From: Teretinema zuelzerae
GTDB taxonomy: Bacteria > Spirochaetota > Spirochaetia > Treponematales > Treponemataceae
DNA length: 64,000 nucleotides
Direction: 5' to 3'
Assembly: GCF_021021555.1 (NCBI RefSeq)
Contig: NZ_JAINWA010000001.1
Span: forward strand, 620,001-684,000
This document shows positions 8,801 to 17,419 of this stretch, one piece after another. Each line of letters opens with the position of its first letter. Position 1 is the stretch's first letter. A program made the position numbers and the translations under genes. A model generated the notes under the pieces. That model saw only the letters and a program-made list of their open reading frames with translations, ran no database searches and was not told where the DNA came from.

Positions 8801-9081
8801 CGAAATACCTGACGATAGGTGCCCTTTCCGTAGGCGGAATACCCTTTTTTTGACCAAAAATCAGGAATAAACCGCGCGTCAGGAATAGGCTGAGCCTGAG
8901 GATCGAGAAATTGAGACGGGTACAAGAGCTGGTCCCAGTAAAAATCCCAGTCAGCGCCGAGCTCGACGGTTTCGCCGCTATCCCAGTCGGCTGCATTCAA
9001 CAGTCTGGATTCGGCGTCTGCGGCGGCACAAAAAATCGCCGTAATAAATATAATTGCGCAGGCAATTCGTCGCTTTGTCAT
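5803..9081 (-). CDS. 7TM-DISM hybrid histidine kinase with receiver and class III cyclase-like domain
   Basis: 1092-residue membrane sensor starting at ATG 9081, which gives a signal peptide (MTKRRIACAIIFITAIFCAA). Order: extracellular 7TMR-DISM ligand domain (about 25-190), seven membrane helices (about 195-395), a coiled coil, HisKA with NTSHELKTPLNG (His432), HATPase with the GTGLGL box, a receiver with LLDIMMPGMNG, a class III nucleotide-cyclase domain, and a TPR-like tail. Both cyclase metal aspartates are visible (YSDLRAF, VGDGLLALF). Other catalytic positions differ from the usual pattern: VDRYVGD instead of DKxxGD, and SETVSLSIR instead of DTVNxAxR. Cyclase activity is therefore uncertain. 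It is divergent from the receiver at 9217, a likely partner. Confidence 0.92.
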   Translation of the reverse strand: MTKRRIACAIIFITAIFCAAADAESRLLNAADWDSGETVELGADWDFYWDQLLYPSQFLDPQAQPIPDARFIPDFWSKKGYSAYGKGTYRQVFRSETPFPEILGIRFMSVYSAYRVWINGELAYEHGVIGTSRSDERGNAARTSFYFAPRGAESLEIIVQVTNYEYKTHGGLGRPPVIGSWETISHISFVERMWDLLLAGSLGFMGLYLLVLFVFRTKDKTPLYLGLFALFMVFRQLMVGGSKLVFTLFPSLTVYVWDLLQAFGIYPLLPLFLLYIYSLFPQEKFKWFLRVFVLQSIVLGLLYYIPFLDPYISVLGGVRDIFIIFGLIFSFWMALYALVKKQNEAGLVFIAMLFIMVIGIHDALVSLQIAGPTYYLGTAVWMCFLFQSFILARRFSRAFAEVETLSGTLAEKTEALLEMDRMKDEFLANTSHELKTPLNGIIGITESLAAGDKGPLSPEQLHQLDLVSSSGRRLFSLVNDILDHARLRNGKLAVFPRSVDFWTVAEPVCEFFSVNALSRGIELRMDKIDGLSPVYADPARLEQILYNLLGNALKFTESGWVSLSARESGGLLCIEIADSGIGIPADKQELIFESFQQADGGLSRRYGGTGLGLTIAAELAALQNGSITVQSEVGKGSLFTVALPLSDGTEDEENAFFRVPPRSMLSVPGGFTDEDDAHSALRVAKPSDMPLVLVVDDESTNRQILMNALSSSGYKGVSLSGGNELLSLLDQGVCPDMVLLDIMMPGMNGYEALVEIRKTCSSAELPVLLLTAKNRIDDLLQGFSLGANDFITKPFSRQELLARIRSHLLLKRIYDSEQRFVPADFLKLVKEEVGSDLEVGSMARKEMTVLYSDLRAFTSFTEGLSPEEGLKFFNSYLSRFAPIIRDHGGFVDRYVGDGLLALFPGSATDALRAAEALRLELDVYNGHRSNCAYAPVDFGMGIHRGLVTLALIGEGSHVEAGLFSETVSLSIRLESLTRQLHTCALVSTASLGDFTGVPSRFVGRIRMKGRKTPLEVSELLFERRKTETLQLFNQAVQSFYADSIEDAAAAFATVTAIDPDDKVAALYLKAAYEAKKNPSRTLGSFFLDSAFN

Positions 9082-9088
9082 ACACTCG

Positions 9089-9094
9089 ATTATA
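9089..9094 (-). promoter_or_regulatory. -10 box of a probable leaderless promoter for the 7TM-DISM kinase
   Basis: A perfect TATAAT reads on the minus strand at 9094-9089 and ends 7 bases before ATG 9081. There is no Shine-Dalgarno between them, and the -35 region is poor. The spacing predicts a transcript starting at or next to the start codon. Confidence 0.5.
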
Positions 9095-9216
9095 CCATTA
9101 ATTGTACAGTTTACTATACGACCGGAAAAATAAACGAACAGAAACGCAAAAAAAAAGAAGCGATAGCGGTAGGCAAGCCGATGAGTTATACTGTACTGCA
9201 AACGGAGGAGCATAAA

Positions 9217-9609
9217 ATGAAAGTATTGATAGTCGAGGATGATTTCACCAGCCGTCTGTTGATGCAGGGCCTCTTTGAGCCCTATGGATTAACCCATACC
9301 TGCGTAAACGGAAGGGAAGGAGTTGAAGCGTTCAGGAAAGCCCTGGAAGACAACGCTCCCTACGATCTGGTCTGTCTTGATATTATGATGCCCGATATGG
9401 ACGGTCAGGCGGCCTTGAAGCAAATACGCGAAATCGAAGAAAACGCCGGCATTTTTTCAACCTCCGGCGTTCGCATCATAATGACGACCGCTCTGGACGA
9501 CAGAAAAAACATCATGACGGCTTTTAAAGAACAATGCGACGCTTATCTGGTAAAGCCTATTGATCGGGAAAAACTGCTCGATACGCTTCGATCACTGAAT
9601 CTCATATAG
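9217..9609 (+). CDS. Single-domain response regulator (CheY-like)
   Basis: 130-residue receiver without an output domain. ATG 9217 is chosen over upstream starts because GGAGGAG lies at 9204-9210. The acidic pair is VEDD, the phosphoacceptor Asp is in VCLDIMMPDMDG, the conserved Thr is in MTTALDD and the Lys in LVKPID. The insert between strands 3 and 4 (EENAGIFSTSGVRI) is longer than in flagellar CheY. It lies between two hybrid kinases and probably takes phosphate from one of them. It may act through protein contact, since there is no DNA-binding part. Confidence 0.93.
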   Translation: MKVLIVEDDFTSRLLMQGLFEPYGLTHTCVNGREGVEAFRKALEDNAPYDLVCLDIMMPDMDGQAALKQIREIEENAGIFSTSGVRIIMTTALDDRKNIMTAFKEQCDAYLVKPIDREKLLDTLRSLNLI

Positions 9610-9622
9610 AAAAGATCTCGTT

Positions 9623-9640
9623 ATCCCCTTAGAAGGGGAT
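9623..9640 (+). promoter_or_regulatory. Hairpin covering the ribosome-binding site of the PAS hybrid kinase
   Basis: ATCCCCTT and AAGGGGAT form a perfect inverted repeat around AG (effective loop TTAGAA). The right arm holds the only purine-rich stretch before ATG 9647. Folding would hide it, so translation of the kinase may be throttled. Confidence 0.45.
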
Positions 9641-9646
9641 TAAAAC

Positions 9647-12040
9647 ATGGCGCAAACAAAAAAAACGTATTCAGAAAATGAAACAAAAAGTTGCTCGATG
9701 CTCGGCGATATTCCTGTCGGATTAATCGTTATTAATCCGATAAGCAGGAAAATAGAGTATGCGAATCGGTGCGCGGCAAAACTCTTCGCCATGGAGCCCG
9801 AATCGATGCTCGGAAAAAGATGCCATCATTTCGTCTGTACCGCGCCCGAAGGATTTTGCCCCTTTTGCGATCTGCAGCAGCCGGTAGAAAACCAGGAACA
9901 GCGGATATTGCGGAAAGACGGAAGCACTCTTACGGTTCTCAAGTCCGTCATGCCGCTGGAGGACGGAGAATTCACGGGAATGCTCCTGGAAAGCCTTGTA
10001 GACATCACGAGCCAGAAACAGACTGAAGAGGAACTGAGACAGGCGACCGACCGTCTCCAGATAGCCGCGCGGGCCGGCGGAGTCGGAATCTGGGATTACG
10101 ACATCGAAACAGGCACGGAAATCTGGGACGACCAGATGTACCGGCTGTATAAAGCCTCCCGGACCGAATTCCCGACGGGAGACGCTGCGTGGAAGGCGAG
10201 GATTCATCCTGAGGACAAAAACTTCCAGAGCATGGAAATACGGAGAACGCTGAATACCGGAAAAGACTACGACACCGAATTCAGGATTCTCTGGCCGAAC
10301 GGTTCGGTGAGAATCATTCGCGCCTTCGGTATTTTAAAACCATCTCCTGCCGGAACCGGCGGACACCTCATCGGAACTAACTGGGACATCACGACTCAAA
10401 AGGAAATAGAGCAGGAGCTGATAAAATCGAACCTCCATCTTGAGGCCGCAGGAATACGGGCAAATGAACTGATGATTCAAGCCGAAGTCGCCAACGTCGC
10501 TAAAAGCGCCTTTCTCGCAACCATCAGCCATGAAATCCGCACCCCCCTGAACGGAATAATCGGCATGGCAGCCCTCCTGCTGGACAGCAGCCTCACCGGA
10601 TCCCAGAAACAATACGCGGAACTGTTGAAATCAAGCGGAGAAACGCTTTTGTCTCTCATCAACGGCGTTCTCGATTATTCCAAGATCGACGCCAAAAAAA
10701 TGGTTCTCGATTACGTCGATTTCAATCTCCGCGAACTGGTCAATAGGACAGTCGCTTTAATGGAAGTCCAGGCGCGGGAAAAAAAGCTTTCCGTAACATG
10801 GGCCATCGACGATGAAATTCCCGAAACATTGTACGGCGATCCGGGCAGGCTGAGGCAGATACTCCTGAATCTCATAGGGAACGCGATAAAATTCACGGAT
10901 AAAGGAAAAATTTCGATCCGGATTAAAAAAGAATCCACAGAAGAAGACGCGCTGTACATCCGCTTCGAGGTGGAAGATACGGGAATCGGAATCCCTGAGG
11001 AAAAGCAGAAATTGTTATTCTCGCCCTTTACGCAGCTCGACAGCTCTACTACCAGAAAAAGAGGCGGAACCGGGCTTGGACTCGCTATTTCAAGGCAGCT
11101 GGTCGAACTGATGAACGGCGAGATCGGAGTGGCCAGCGAAGAATCGAAAGGCTCCACTTTTTATTTCACCGCGAAGCTTCATCGCGAAAGCAAACAGGAT
11201 ACCGCTCTCGATTCTAAAGAAGAAAAAACGGAAAAAAAGAAGAAGGCTCCTCTGCCCAAGAAAGGCTCCATTCTGGTTGCGGAGGACAATCCCACGAACA
11301 GGCTCATCGTAACTAAAATTCTCGAAAAAATGGGCATGTCCGTCACAACGGTAGAGAACGGATTGCAGGCGCTTTACGCGCTCGAAAGAGGACGGTTCGA
11401 TCTGGTGGTCATGGATTGCCAAATGCCGGTGATGGACGGATACGAAGCTACCCGGAAGCTGAGAGAGAGGGAAGCGGCACGGGGAGCGACGAATGAAAAG
11501 CCGATCCCCGTCATCGCGCTGACGGCATACGCCCTTGAAGGAGACCGCGAAAAAAGTTTGAACGCGGGGATGTCGGATTATCTGATTAAACCGCTCGATC
11601 CGGAAAAATTCCAGGACACGGTCAGATCATGGCTATCGGCGCATCCCCCGAAACGCGCGGCGGCGGCAAAAACTTCCAGCGCATCGGCATCCGGAAAAAC
11701 GCTGTTCGATTACGACGATTTTCTCCACCGCACCATGGATTCGCCCGCGCTGGCCAAAAGCGTGATCGAAGCATTTATCGGCGACATGCCGCATCAGATA
11801 AGCCAGATAGCAGGAGCGCTGCGCCTTCAAAACAGGGAAGCGGCGCGAGACGCCGCGCACCGCATCAGGGGAGCCTCCGCTAACCTTGCATGCGGAAGAC
11901 TCTATGAATGCGCGCGGGATATGGAAAAATCCTGCATGAACGATACGATCGACGCGGCTATTACGAAATCTGATCAGCTGCGCACGATCTACGATCAAAC
12001 CGCCGCGTTGCTTAAACAAGAATTGACGAAGCTCTCTTAA
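9647..12040 (+). CDS. PAS-PAS hybrid histidine kinase with receiver and Hpt domain
   Basis: 797-residue kinase with no signal peptide or membrane span, so probably cytoplasmic. Order: PAS domain (about 15-125) holding a four-cysteine pattern (CHHFVC, CPFCD; Cys59, 64, 71, 74), a second PAS_3-type domain (about 135-255), a short coiled coil, HisKA with [13 protein letters not shown] (His295), HATPase with GGTGLGLA, a receiver with [14 protein letters not shown] (Asp590), and a C-terminal Hpt domain with [10 protein letters not shown] (His738). All four phosphorelay sites are present, so it can run a complete His-Asp-His relay with an external receiver such as the product of 9217. It shares orientation with the che operon that begins 87 bases downstream. 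Confidence 0.94.
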   Translation: MAQTKKTYSENETKSCSMLGDIPVGLIVINPISRKIEYANRCAAKLFAMEPESMLGKRCHHFVCTAPEGFCPFCDLQQPVENQEQRILRKDGSTLTVLKSVMPLEDGEFTGMLLESLVDITSQKQTEEELRQATDRLQIAARAGGVGIWDYDIETGTEIWDDQMYRLYKASRTEFPTGDAAWKARIHPEDKNFQSMEIRRTLNTGKDYDTEFRILWPNGSVRIIRAFGILKPSPAGTGGHLIGTNWDITTQKEIEQELIKSNLHLEAAGIRANELMIQAEVANVAKSAFLATISHEIRTPLNGIIGMAALLLDSSLTGSQKQYAELLKSSGETLLSLINGVLDYSKIDAKKMVLDYVDFNLRELVNRTVALMEVQAREKKLSVTWAIDDEIPETLYGDPGRLRQILLNLIGNAIKFTDKGKISIRIKKESTEEDALYIRFEVEDTGIGIPEEKQKLLFSPFTQLDSSTTRKRGGTGLGLAISRQLVELMNGEIGVASEESKGSTFYFTAKLHRESKQDTALDSKEEKTEKKKKAPLPKKGSILVAEDNPTNRLIVTKILEKMGMSVTTVENGLQALYALERGRFDLVVMDCQMPVMDGYEATRKLREREAARGATNEKPIPVIALTAYALEGDREKSLNAGMSDYLIKPLDPEKFQDTVRSWLSAHPPKRAAAAKTSSASASGKTLFDYDDFLHRTMDSPALAKSVIEAFIGDMPHQISQIAGALRLQNREAARDAAHRIRGASANLACGRLYECARDMEKSCMNDTIDAAITKSDQLRTIYDQTAALLKQELTKLS

Positions 12041-12126
12041 CTTTTTTTCTCTATTTCCACTCAAGACTTGCATCCTCTCCTTTTCTACATACACTTTGGT
12101 ATAAGAAAACAGGAGCACAAAACAAA

Positions 12127-14460
12127 ATGCCTAAAAGTATCGATGAGGAAACGTTGGAAATCCTCTTGTCCTTTGTGGCAGAAGGGTATGAACGGCTTGA
12201 CGACGCCGAAGCTCAATTGGCTCACCTTGAGGAAGGCGAGACGGAAAGCAGGCTTCACTCGATATTCCGTTTATTCCATTCGGTAAAAGGATCGGCGGGA
12301 TATCTCGGCCTCAACAATATTCAAAAACTCACGCACGAAGCGGAAACCCTTCTGGACGTATTCCTTAAGGAAAAGAAGCCCCTTGCGCAGGACGCCGTCG
12401 ACGTCATCTATGAAACAGTAGACATACTTCGGACTCTGATAACGCTTGTGGAAAAGGAATTCTGCGATGACGACGGAGAGCAGAAAGCCGGCGAACAAAC
12501 TGAAAAGATCAAAGCGCAGATTTCTCTGATACGCGGCGGAGCGGCGGCGGCGCCGGCAAATCCGGGAAACGCGTCATCCCCTTCCGCTTCCCCGGCGAGC
12601 GAGAAGCAGGAAGGGGCGGCAGCTGAGCATTCTCACAAAAGCGACTCCCCGAAAGAGGAACCGCTTCCGGCAAATGAAATCCTTCTGGGCGACCTCGTCA
12701 CGGCGGACATGGTTCAGCGGTTCATAGGAGAATGCGCCGATCTTCTGGACAAGGGCGAAAGCATTCTGCTCAGCCTCGATCCGAAAGAAAACAACACGGA
12801 TAAAATTCATGAAATTTTCCGCGCGGTTCACACGATAAAGGGGAACGCGGGGTTCTTCGGGTATGCGCTGATGGAGCGGCTCTGCATGGAATTCGAGACC
12901 CTCCTGGACGATGCGAGAAAAACTCCCGGCGCCCTGGGAGAAGCGAGGATAAACGCGTCGATCAAAACCGTGGATTATCTGAGGGAACTGCTCTCCGGCC
13001 TGCAAGTCGTTTCAACGGCTCAACCGGCTCAAAGGCCGGATGCTTCTTCCGAACAAGACGCTGCACCGCAGAAGAAACCTTCGCTTCCGGAGTATAAACC
13101 CCTTGGAGAGATTCTCGTCGGAATGGGAGCGGCCGATAGGAATGCGATCCAGGAAGCCCTCGACGAACAGGAACGATCGCTGGGCGAGATACTCGTGCAA
13201 AAGGGAATCGTTCCTCCGGAAAAAGTCGACGAAGCGCTCAAGCTTCAGGGAGAGGGTTTAAAGAAGAACCAATCGGATTCGGCCGGAGAAATCGTCAGAA
13301 AAGAAATCAGGGTCGATACCAACAAGCTCGACAAGCTCTTTGAACTGGTCGGCGAACTCATCACCGCCGAATCGATGGTGATGAACAACGCGGATCTTGC
13401 GGGCCTCGCGCAGGATAGCTTTACGAAGGCCTTCTCCCGGCTCAACAAGATCAGCCGGGAGATTCAGGAAACGACGATGATGATCCGAATGATTCCCCTC
13501 GACGGCCTCTTTCAGAAAATGGCTCGCCTCGTCAGGGATCTCTCGCGCAAAATGGACAGGCCGATCAAACTCGCCGTCTCCGGCCAGGATACCGAGATGG
13601 ACAAAAACGTCATCGAGCAGATATCCGATCCTCTGGTTCATATCCTCCGGAACGCCATCGATCATGGAATCGAACCGAAGGATAAAAGAATCGCCTCCGG
13701 AAAAGACGAAACAGGCAGCATCAAGCTCAACGCTAAATACGAAGGCTCGGAAATCTGGATCAGCGTGCAGGACGACGGAGCCGGATTGGATCGAGATAAA
13801 ATTCTGGCGAAGGCGATCGAACGCGGGCTGCTCAAGGGAGACCCTGCTTCCTTCAAGGATCAGGATATTTTCTCCTGCATTTTCGAACCGGGCTTTTCAA
13901 CCGCGGCGATAGTATCAGACGTTTCGGGCCGGGGAGTCGGAATGGACGTCGTCAAACGGAACCTCGATAAAATCAGGGGGCGGATAGACATTAAAACGAC
14001 GCCCGGAGCCGGAACGGAGTTCATCTTGGCCATCCCCCTCACCATGGCAATCATCGACGGCATTACCGTGCGCGCCGGCGCGAACCGATACTCGCTTCCC
14101 CTCGCTGAAATTCTCGAGTTCGTAAAGATTCAGGACAGTCAGATTTCGCGTACGGGAACAGGAGAAGAAACCGTCAACATACGGAACGATTTTCTGCCGC
14201 TTATCAGACTGCACGAAGTTTTCAACATCGAAGGAGCAGTCACCGAGCCGGCCGATGGAATCCTCATCGTAATGCAGAACAACGGAAGACGGGCCTGCCT
14301 CCTCATCGACGAGGTAATCGGCAACCAGCAGATCGTCGTAAAATCTCTTTCCGAATATCTCGGAAAGGTAGACGGCATTTCCGGCTGCAGCATCCTCGGA
14401 GACGGAGGAGTCAGCTTTATTATAGATACGGGAAAACTGATGTCGCTGCGTCTTGAGTGA
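12127..14460 (+). CDS. cheA: Chemotaxis histidine kinase CheA with two Hpt domains and an MshEN-like insert
   Basis: 777-residue cytoplasmic kinase that phosphorylates CheY and CheB in response to receptors. ATG 12127 follows CAGGAG. Two Hpt (P1-type) domains are visible: LFHSVKGSAGYLG (His51) and FRAVHTIKGNAGFFG (His235). Residues about 325-374 hold two 24-residue units of the form LGEIL-x3-G-x6-(I/V)-x3-L-x2-Q, resembling the T2SSE N-terminal/MshEN module. The standard core follows: P3 dimerisation (DKLFELVGELITAESMV), ATPase (HILRNAIDHGIEP, GRGVGMDVVK) and CheW-like P5. I see no obvious P2 CheY-docking domain; the MshEN-like part and linkers occupy that space. It heads a tightly packed che operon. 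Confidence 0.96.
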   Translation: MPKSIDEETLEILLSFVAEGYERLDDAEAQLAHLEEGETESRLHSIFRLFHSVKGSAGYLGLNNIQKLTHEAETLLDVFLKEKKPLAQDAVDVIYETVDILRTLITLVEKEFCDDDGEQKAGEQTEKIKAQISLIRGGAAAAPANPGNASSPSASPASEKQEGAAAEHSHKSDSPKEEPLPANEILLGDLVTADMVQRFIGECADLLDKGESILLSLDPKENNTDKIHEIFRAVHTIKGNAGFFGYALMERLCMEFETLLDDARKTPGALGEARINASIKTVDYLRELLSGLQVVSTAQPAQRPDASSEQDAAPQKKPSLPEYKPLGEILVGMGAADRNAIQEALDEQERSLGEILVQKGIVPPEKVDEALKLQGEGLKKNQSDSAGEIVRKEIRVDTNKLDKLFELVGELITAESMVMNNADLAGLAQDSFTKAFSRLNKISREIQETTMMIRMIPLDGLFQKMARLVRDLSRKMDRPIKLAVSGQDTEMDKNVIEQISDPLVHILRNAIDHGIEPKDKRIASGKDETGSIKLNAKYEGSEIWISVQDDGAGLDRDKILAKAIERGLLKGDPASFKDQDIFSCIFEPGFSTAAIVSDVSGRGVGMDVVKRNLDKIRGRIDIKTTPGAGTEFILAIPLTMAIIDGITVRAGANRYSLPLAEILEFVKIQDSQISRTGTGEETVNIRNDFLPLIRLHEVFNIEGAVTEPADGILIVMQNNGRRACLLIDEVIGNQQIVVKSLSEYLGKVDGISGCSILGDGGVSFIIDTGKLMSLRLE

Positions 14461-14503
14461 CGCATAAAACAAAAAAGATGATTCAAGAAAACAGGAGGAC
14501 TAA

Positions 14504-16861
14504 ATGAAAATCCTAGCTAAGCTCCTTTCCAGCTTTATCGCAGTCGCCGCGCTCTGCGTCCTGGTCGGATACGTCGGCCTCGATCGAATGGAAAACGCGA
14601 AAGAAGGGCTGACCGTCCTATCGAAAGAAACTATTCCCAAGCTCATGTACGTAAACACCATCGACCTGAGCCTGCGGGAAGTAATCAACTCGGTCCGCAC
14701 CATGGCGAATCCGTACGCCATGGATGATGAAGACTTCTTCAACGAACTTCAGAAAGATGTCGCGGAAGGCAGAAAAAACTATGCGGAGGCTCGCGAAGAA
14801 TTTGAAAAGCTTCCGATGAACGACGAGGAGATGAAGCTCTACAAGGCGGTATCCGACGCGATTCCTCCGGCGGTAGACTATAACAACCGGATCATGGTCC
14901 TCGTCGAAAAGGCGAAAACGGCGGCTCCTGAAGACCGCGAAGAATACACTGAACGCGCGTACGCCCTCATTTCCGGTTCGGAAGGAAAGGTCATAGACGA
15001 TCTCATTGAACGGTTCGAAGAGCTGCTCGAATTCGTGCAATACCATTACGGCAAGGAAATGACCGATGGAATTCTCAACCAGGTCGTTCTGGGCCGGATA
15101 GCGATACTCGTAATCGGAGCTCTCTCCTGCATCGCGGCGATCATCCTCGGAGCTATCCAGGGCACAAGCATTTCAGGAAAACTCGGAAAAACGGTTCGCA
15201 TCATGGACAAGATCGCCCACGGAGATCTGAGCGAAACGTTGACGATTAAAACATCGGATGAATTCAAGCAGGTCGCCGAATCGCTGAACAACGTAGAAAA
15301 AAACGTAAAAGCCCTCGTCGCGGACACCGGAGATCTGGTGAAGAACGCGATTGCGGGAAACCTCGGCTACCGGGCCCAGGCGCAGTCGCATGAAGGCGAA
15401 TACCGGCGGGTCATCGAAGGAATCAATGAAACGCTCGACGCAGTCGTAAGCCCGCTCAATCTCGCGGCCGATTACGTAGACCGCATCGCACAGGGAAATC
15501 TTCCTGAAAAAGTGATGGAAGTCTGGAGCGGAGATTTCAACAAAATCAGGAACAACCTCAATCTCGCCATCGACAGTATCAACGCTCTGATCGAGGATTC
15601 AGCACAGCTTACCGAGGCGGCGGTTGCAGGATCGCTGCAAGTCCGGGCGGACGTATCGAAGCATCAGGGCGATTATCGAAAGATTATCGAAGGAGTCAAC
15701 AAGACGCTCGATCTGGTCATCACGCCGATAAACGAGGTGATAGAAGTGCTCAAGAATCTCGCGGAAGGCGATTTGACGAGGAGAGTCGCCGGCGACTACC
15801 GCGGAGACTTCGACATTCTCAAGAGCGCCCTGAACGAATCGATCGAGGCGATCGGAGACACGCTAAGCCAGGTGAACACCGCTGTCGAGCAGGTTGCGGA
15901 AGGCTCTGTGCAGGTTTCGCAGGCGAGCCAGGCCCTTTCCCAGGGGGCGACCGAACAGGCTTCCTCGCTTGAAGAGATCACGTCGTCTACGACCGAGATA
16001 TCCAGCCAAACCCGACAGAACACGGACAACGCGCTCAAGATGAACAGCCTCGCCGGCGAAGCGCAGGAAAACGCCGAAAAAGGCAACGCCCAGATGAAGG
16101 AGCTCGTATCCGCGATGAGCGATATCAATACAAGCGCGGAAAGCATCAAAAAGGTCGTCAATACGATCGACGATATTTCCTTCCAGATCAACCTCCTCGC
16201 GCTCAATGCGAACGTAGAAGCGGCGCGGGCGGGAAAATACGGAAAAGGATTCGCCGTCGTCGCCGAGGAAGTAAGAAATCTTGCCGTCAGAAGCGCGAGC
16301 TCGGTCAAAGATACTACGCGCATGGTGGACGAAGCGATCGGAAACATACAGCGCGGCAACACGCTTGTTTCTAATACCGCGAGCCAGCTCGACGAAATCG
16401 TGATAGGTTCCGCCCAGGTTTCGGCTCTTGCCGAAGAAGTGGCCACGGCGGGACGCGAACAGACGCAGGGGCTCGAGCAGATTTCTCTCGGTCTTACGCA
16501 AATAGATCAGGTGACGCAGAGCAACACGGCCAGCGCGGAGGAAAGCGCGTCCGCGTCGGAGGAGCTCTCCTCGCAGGCGCAGCAGGTCAAGGCCATGCTT
16601 GCCCGCTTCAAGCTCAAGGATTCAGGACGGGACGGCGGATTCGCGGCCCCTGCCCTCTCGTCTCGCGCAGGTTCGCAAACAGCGGCCGCCCAGCCCGGCT
16701 TCTTGAATCGTACGAAACCGGCTCCCGGCGCGGCTTCCGCCTCCGCCGATCAGCTTCGAAGGAATGCTGCTCCCGCTGCGGCTGCAGTCAAAAAAACGGC
16801 CGCACGCGTTGTACCTTCGGACATCATCTCGCTGGATGATGGCAATTTCGGCAAGTTCTGA
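14504..16861 (+). CDS. Methyl-accepting chemotaxis protein with tandem HAMP-like units
   Basis: 785-residue receptor with ATG 14504 after AGGAGG. It has a membrane segment at about 8-27, a periplasmic four-helix-bundle-type sensor (about 28-185), a second span at about 190-212, then several HAMP-like repeats with a recurring pattern (GNLPEKV, EGDLTRRV, NETLDAVVSPLN, NKTLDLVITPIN). The cytoplasmic hairpin tip is well conserved (FQINLLALNANVEAARAG, GFAVVAEEVRNLAVRSA). Gln/Glu pairs flanking it fit methylation by the CheR encoded downstream. The sensor has no recognisable ligand domain, so the stimulus is unknown. The alanine-rich tail lacks a clear CheR-tethering pentapeptide. Confidence 0.95.
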   Translation: MKILAKLLSSFIAVAALCVLVGYVGLDRMENAKEGLTVLSKETIPKLMYVNTIDLSLREVINSVRTMANPYAMDDEDFFNELQKDVAEGRKNYAEAREEFEKLPMNDEEMKLYKAVSDAIPPAVDYNNRIMVLVEKAKTAAPEDREEYTERAYALISGSEGKVIDDLIERFEELLEFVQYHYGKEMTDGILNQVVLGRIAILVIGALSCIAAIILGAIQGTSISGKLGKTVRIMDKIAHGDLSETLTIKTSDEFKQVAESLNNVEKNVKALVADTGDLVKNAIAGNLGYRAQAQSHEGEYRRVIEGINETLDAVVSPLNLAADYVDRIAQGNLPEKVMEVWSGDFNKIRNNLNLAIDSINALIEDSAQLTEAAVAGSLQVRADVSKHQGDYRKIIEGVNKTLDLVITPINEVIEVLKNLAEGDLTRRVAGDYRGDFDILKSALNESIEAIGDTLSQVNTAVEQVAEGSVQVSQASQALSQGATEQASSLEEITSSTTEISSQTRQNTDNALKMNSLAGEAQENAEKGNAQMKELVSAMSDINTSAESIKKVVNTIDDISFQINLLALNANVEAARAGKYGKGFAVVAEEVRNLAVRSASSVKDTTRMVDEAIGNIQRGNTLVSNTASQLDEIVIGSAQVSALAEEVATAGREQTQGLEQISLGLTQIDQVTQSNTASAEESASASEELSSQAQQVKAMLARFKLKDSGRDGGFAAPALSSRAGSQTAAAQPGFLNRTKPAPGAASASADQLRRNAAPAAAAVKKTAARVVPSDIISLDDGNFGKF

Positions 16862-16876
16862 TAACGGAGGCGCAGA

Positions 16877-17419
16877 ATGTCTGAACAAAGAAGAACCGAC
16901 GCCCACGATGATTTCCTCATCGACGACGAAGACAATGAAGATACGCAGGCGAACAAATACCTGTTCTTCCGCATCGGCAAGGAATCCTACGGAGTAGGCA
17001 TACGGCACGTGATTGAAATCATCGAATTGCAGCCGATTTCGGCGGTTCCCGACATGCCCTCGTATGTGAAAGGCGTCATCAATCTTCGGGGCAAAGTAAT
17101 CCCCATAGTAGATTTGAGGCTCCGCTTCCGTATAGACGAACGGGATTACGACAATCGAACCTGCATAATCGTCACAGAGGTGGAGCGGGTACAGGTCGGA
17201 TTCGTAGTCGACACCGTCGAGGAAGTGCTCGAGATTCCGGAGAAGAACATCGAGCCGCCGCCGAAATTCAGAACGATGCAAGGACAGGACAGATATCTTT
17301 CCGGAATGGCGAAATCGGGAGAGTCCATCAAGATTCTCGTCGATGTAGAAAAGCTCGTTCAGGACGAAAACCTGGGCGACTCTGTTCTCGCGCAGACAGC
17401 GGAAAGCCCGAGCTCATGA
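16877..17419 (+). CDS. cheW: Chemotaxis coupling protein CheW
   Basis: 180-residue adaptor that links receptor tips to CheA. ATG 16877 follows GGAGGCG. The CheW fold begins at about residue 25 after an acidic leader (DDFLIDDEDNEDTQ). Diagnostic segments are KYLFFRIGKESYGVGI, ISAVPDMPSYVKGVINLRGK, VIPIVDLRLRF and VEEVLEIPEKNIEPPP. It overlaps cheR by four bases (ATGA), so translation is probably coupled. Confidence 0.96.
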   Translation: MSEQRRTDAHDDFLIDDEDNEDTQANKYLFFRIGKESYGVGIRHVIEIIELQPISAVPDMPSYVKGVINLRGKVIPIVDLRLRFRIDERDYDNRTCIIVTEVERVQVGFVVDTVEEVLEIPEKNIEPPPKFRTMQGQDRYLSGMAKSGESIKILVDVEKLVQDENLGDSVLAQTAESPSS

